NCBI RefSeq assembly: GCF_002531755.2
Contig: NZ_CP035000.1
Location: 62,001-126,000 of the forward strand
Origin: Rhizobium acidisoli
GTDB lineage: Bacteria; Pseudomonadota; Alphaproteobacteria; Rhizobiales; Rhizobiaceae
Reading direction: 5' to 3'
Length of the DNA: 64,000 bases
This document shows, in pieces, positions 63,014-64,000 of this stretch (position 1 is the stretch's first letter; every line of letters starts with the position of its first letter). The notes under the pieces were generated by a model. That model saw only the letters and a program-made list of their open reading frames with translations, did no database searches and was not told the origin of the DNA. A program made the translations under genes and the position numbers.

Positions 63014-63952
63014 ATGGTTCATTCCGCTCCGGCTCTGGTGGCTGCGCAAGTCAACGCGCGGAAGAAAAGATGGCTTCGTTACAGCACCTTGAGCAAGCTG
63101 GTGCCGTATTTCTACGTGTCGCCGGCGACCTTTTTGCTTGTTCTGCTGATGCTGTTCCCGATGGTGATGGTCTTCAAATATTCACTGATGGACGGCGCCA
63201 TCATGAAAAAGGACGCTGCATTCGCGGGCGTCCAGAATTACCTGACCATCTTCGAAAATCCGGTCTTCTGGCAGTCGGTCGGCCAGACGATGTATTTCAC
63301 GATCATGAGCGTCGTCTTCCACTTCATCATCGGCCTGGCCTTCGCGCTGCTGCTGAACACCAACCGCGTCGATCCGCTGATCAGGAGCATATTGCGTGTG
63401 CTCTTCATTCTGCCGTGGCTGTTTACCGCCGTCATCATCGCCATCATCTGGCGCTTGCTGCTCGACCCGAACGGCGTCGTCAACAGCGTGCTGATGGCGC
63501 TCCATATCATCAACTTCAAAGTCGAGTGGTTCTCCTCGACCCACACCGCCATACACGCCCTGACCTTTGCAAACATCTGGGCGGGTTATCCGCTCTACAT
63601 GGTCAGCCTGCTTGCCGGTCTCCAAGGCATTTCGAAGGAGCTTTACGAGGCAGCCGGGATCGATGGCGCCAACGAACTGGAAAAATTCTGGTACATCACC
63701 ATTCCGCAACTGATGCCGATCATCATCAGCATCGCGCTTCTCGACTTCATCTGGACGATGCAGGTTTTTCCGCTCGTGTGGATGACGACGGGCGGCGGTC
63801 CGATCTACTCGACGGAAGTGCTTTCCACCTTCACCTACAAGCTCGCCTTCTCCCAATATGAATTTTCGCTGGCTTCGGCGAGTGCAATGATCATCCTGAT
63901 CATTTCGATGAGCGTCACCTACTTCTACATCAAACACCAGCAGCGCAGGTGA
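63014..63952 (+). CDS. Sugar ABC transporter permease (MalF-like)
   Basis: A 312-residue permease with a basic N-terminal tail (NARKKRWLRYSTLSK) before the first helix FYVSPATFLLVLLMLFPMVM. The EAA loop is ISKELYEAAGIDGANELEKF. Its last bases overlap the start of the next permease gene. The start has only a weak ribosome-binding site, GGGAAG 10 bases away. Confidence 0.9.
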   Translation: MVHSAPALVAAQVNARKKRWLRYSTLSKLVPYFYVSPATFLLVLLMLFPMVMVFKYSLMDGAIMKKDAAFAGVQNYLTIFENPVFWQSVGQTMYFTIMSVVFHFIIGLAFALLLNTNRVDPLIRSILRVLFILPWLFTAVIIAIIWRLLLDPNGVVNSVLMALHIINFKVEWFSSTHTAIHALTFANIWAGYPLYMVSLLAGLQGISKELYEAAGIDGANELEKFWYITIPQLMPIIISIALLDFIWTMQVFPLVWMTTGGGPIYSTEVLSTFTYKLAFSQYEFSLASASAMIILIISMSVTYFYIKHQQRR

Positions 63953-64000
63953 CCGCCATGGCAAAGCGTTCCAAGAACTCGATACTGCCAACCATCCTGA
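63949..64000 (+). CDS. Sugar ABC transporter permease 2, 5' end only
   Basis: Only the first 17 codons are in the window: GTG 63949 overlaps the previous stop (GTGA), and an ATG at 63958 is the alternative. The text reads M-A-K-R-S-K-N-S-I-L-P-T-I-L, a basic start leading into a hydrophobic helix, as expected for the MalG-like partner of the permease before it. Confidence 0.7.
   Translation, partial: MTAMAKRSKNSILPTIL

Noticed and set aside
1..64000. tRNA, rRNA, CRISPR arrays, insertion sequences, prophage or replication genes
   Set aside because: None seen on reading; the repeats present are palindromic mosaic elements, not spacer arrays or transposon ends.

Overview
The window is GC-rich, densely coded alphaproteobacterial DNA, almost certainly from a Rhizobium-like member of the Rhizobiaceae. 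The evidence is a thuREFGKAB trehalose locus, an ehu/eut/doe ectoine catabolic locus, DUF1217 and flagellar hook genes, many ABC uptake systems, and several copies of a two-palindrome intergenic mosaic (RIME-like) repeat. I saw no rRNA, tRNA, CRISPR array, insertion sequence, replication gene or phage gene. The content looks like a catabolic region of a chromosome or large replicon.

Layout. 1-6832 (+): the 3' part of a polyol/triose-type ABC operon (binding protein, two permeases, a 62-residue membrane protein, two different ATPases) ending in a fused dihydroxyacetone kinase. 7148-10229 (-): a polar amino acid ABC transporter. 10665-12440 (-): a soluble double-PAS chemoreceptor. 12591-19825: an unusual hook-like module, with a five-repeat DUF1217 protein, a TetR regulator, an EF-hand/polyproline repeat protein, flgE, and a broken flgK fused to the tail of flgL; two copies of one TetR-type palindrome flank the regulator gene. 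19836-25620: hypothetical genes, a DUF6502-DUF5666 pair, a FitAB/VapBC-type toxin-antitoxin pair and a membrane chemoreceptor. 25633-39996: ectoine/hydroxyectoine uptake and degradation, with enuR-ehuABCD-eutABC-doeAB on the minus strand and doeX-doeC-doeD plus an alcohol dehydrogenase on the plus strand. 40165-48132: a DUF4112 protein and the thu locus, with LacI-type operators between thuR and thuE. 48172-64000: a large sugar catabolic island holding a ROK kinase, a ribulose-phosphate-epimerase-like enzyme, two hydrolases, two sugar-isomerase TIM barrels, two Gfo/Idh/MocA dehydrogenases, a PfkB kinase, a class I aldolase, DeoR and LacI regulators, and a sugar ABC transporter that runs off the right edge.

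How it works together. Most of the window imports and degrades plant- or osmolyte-derived compounds: ectoines to aspartate, trehalose through ThuAB, trioses or polyols through DhaKL, and an unidentified sugar through the last 16 kb. The two regions most worth following up are the TetR-flanked hook/DUF1217/EF-hand module, which lacks motor and export genes within the window, and the last sugar island, whose enzyme set does not match any pathway I can name completely.
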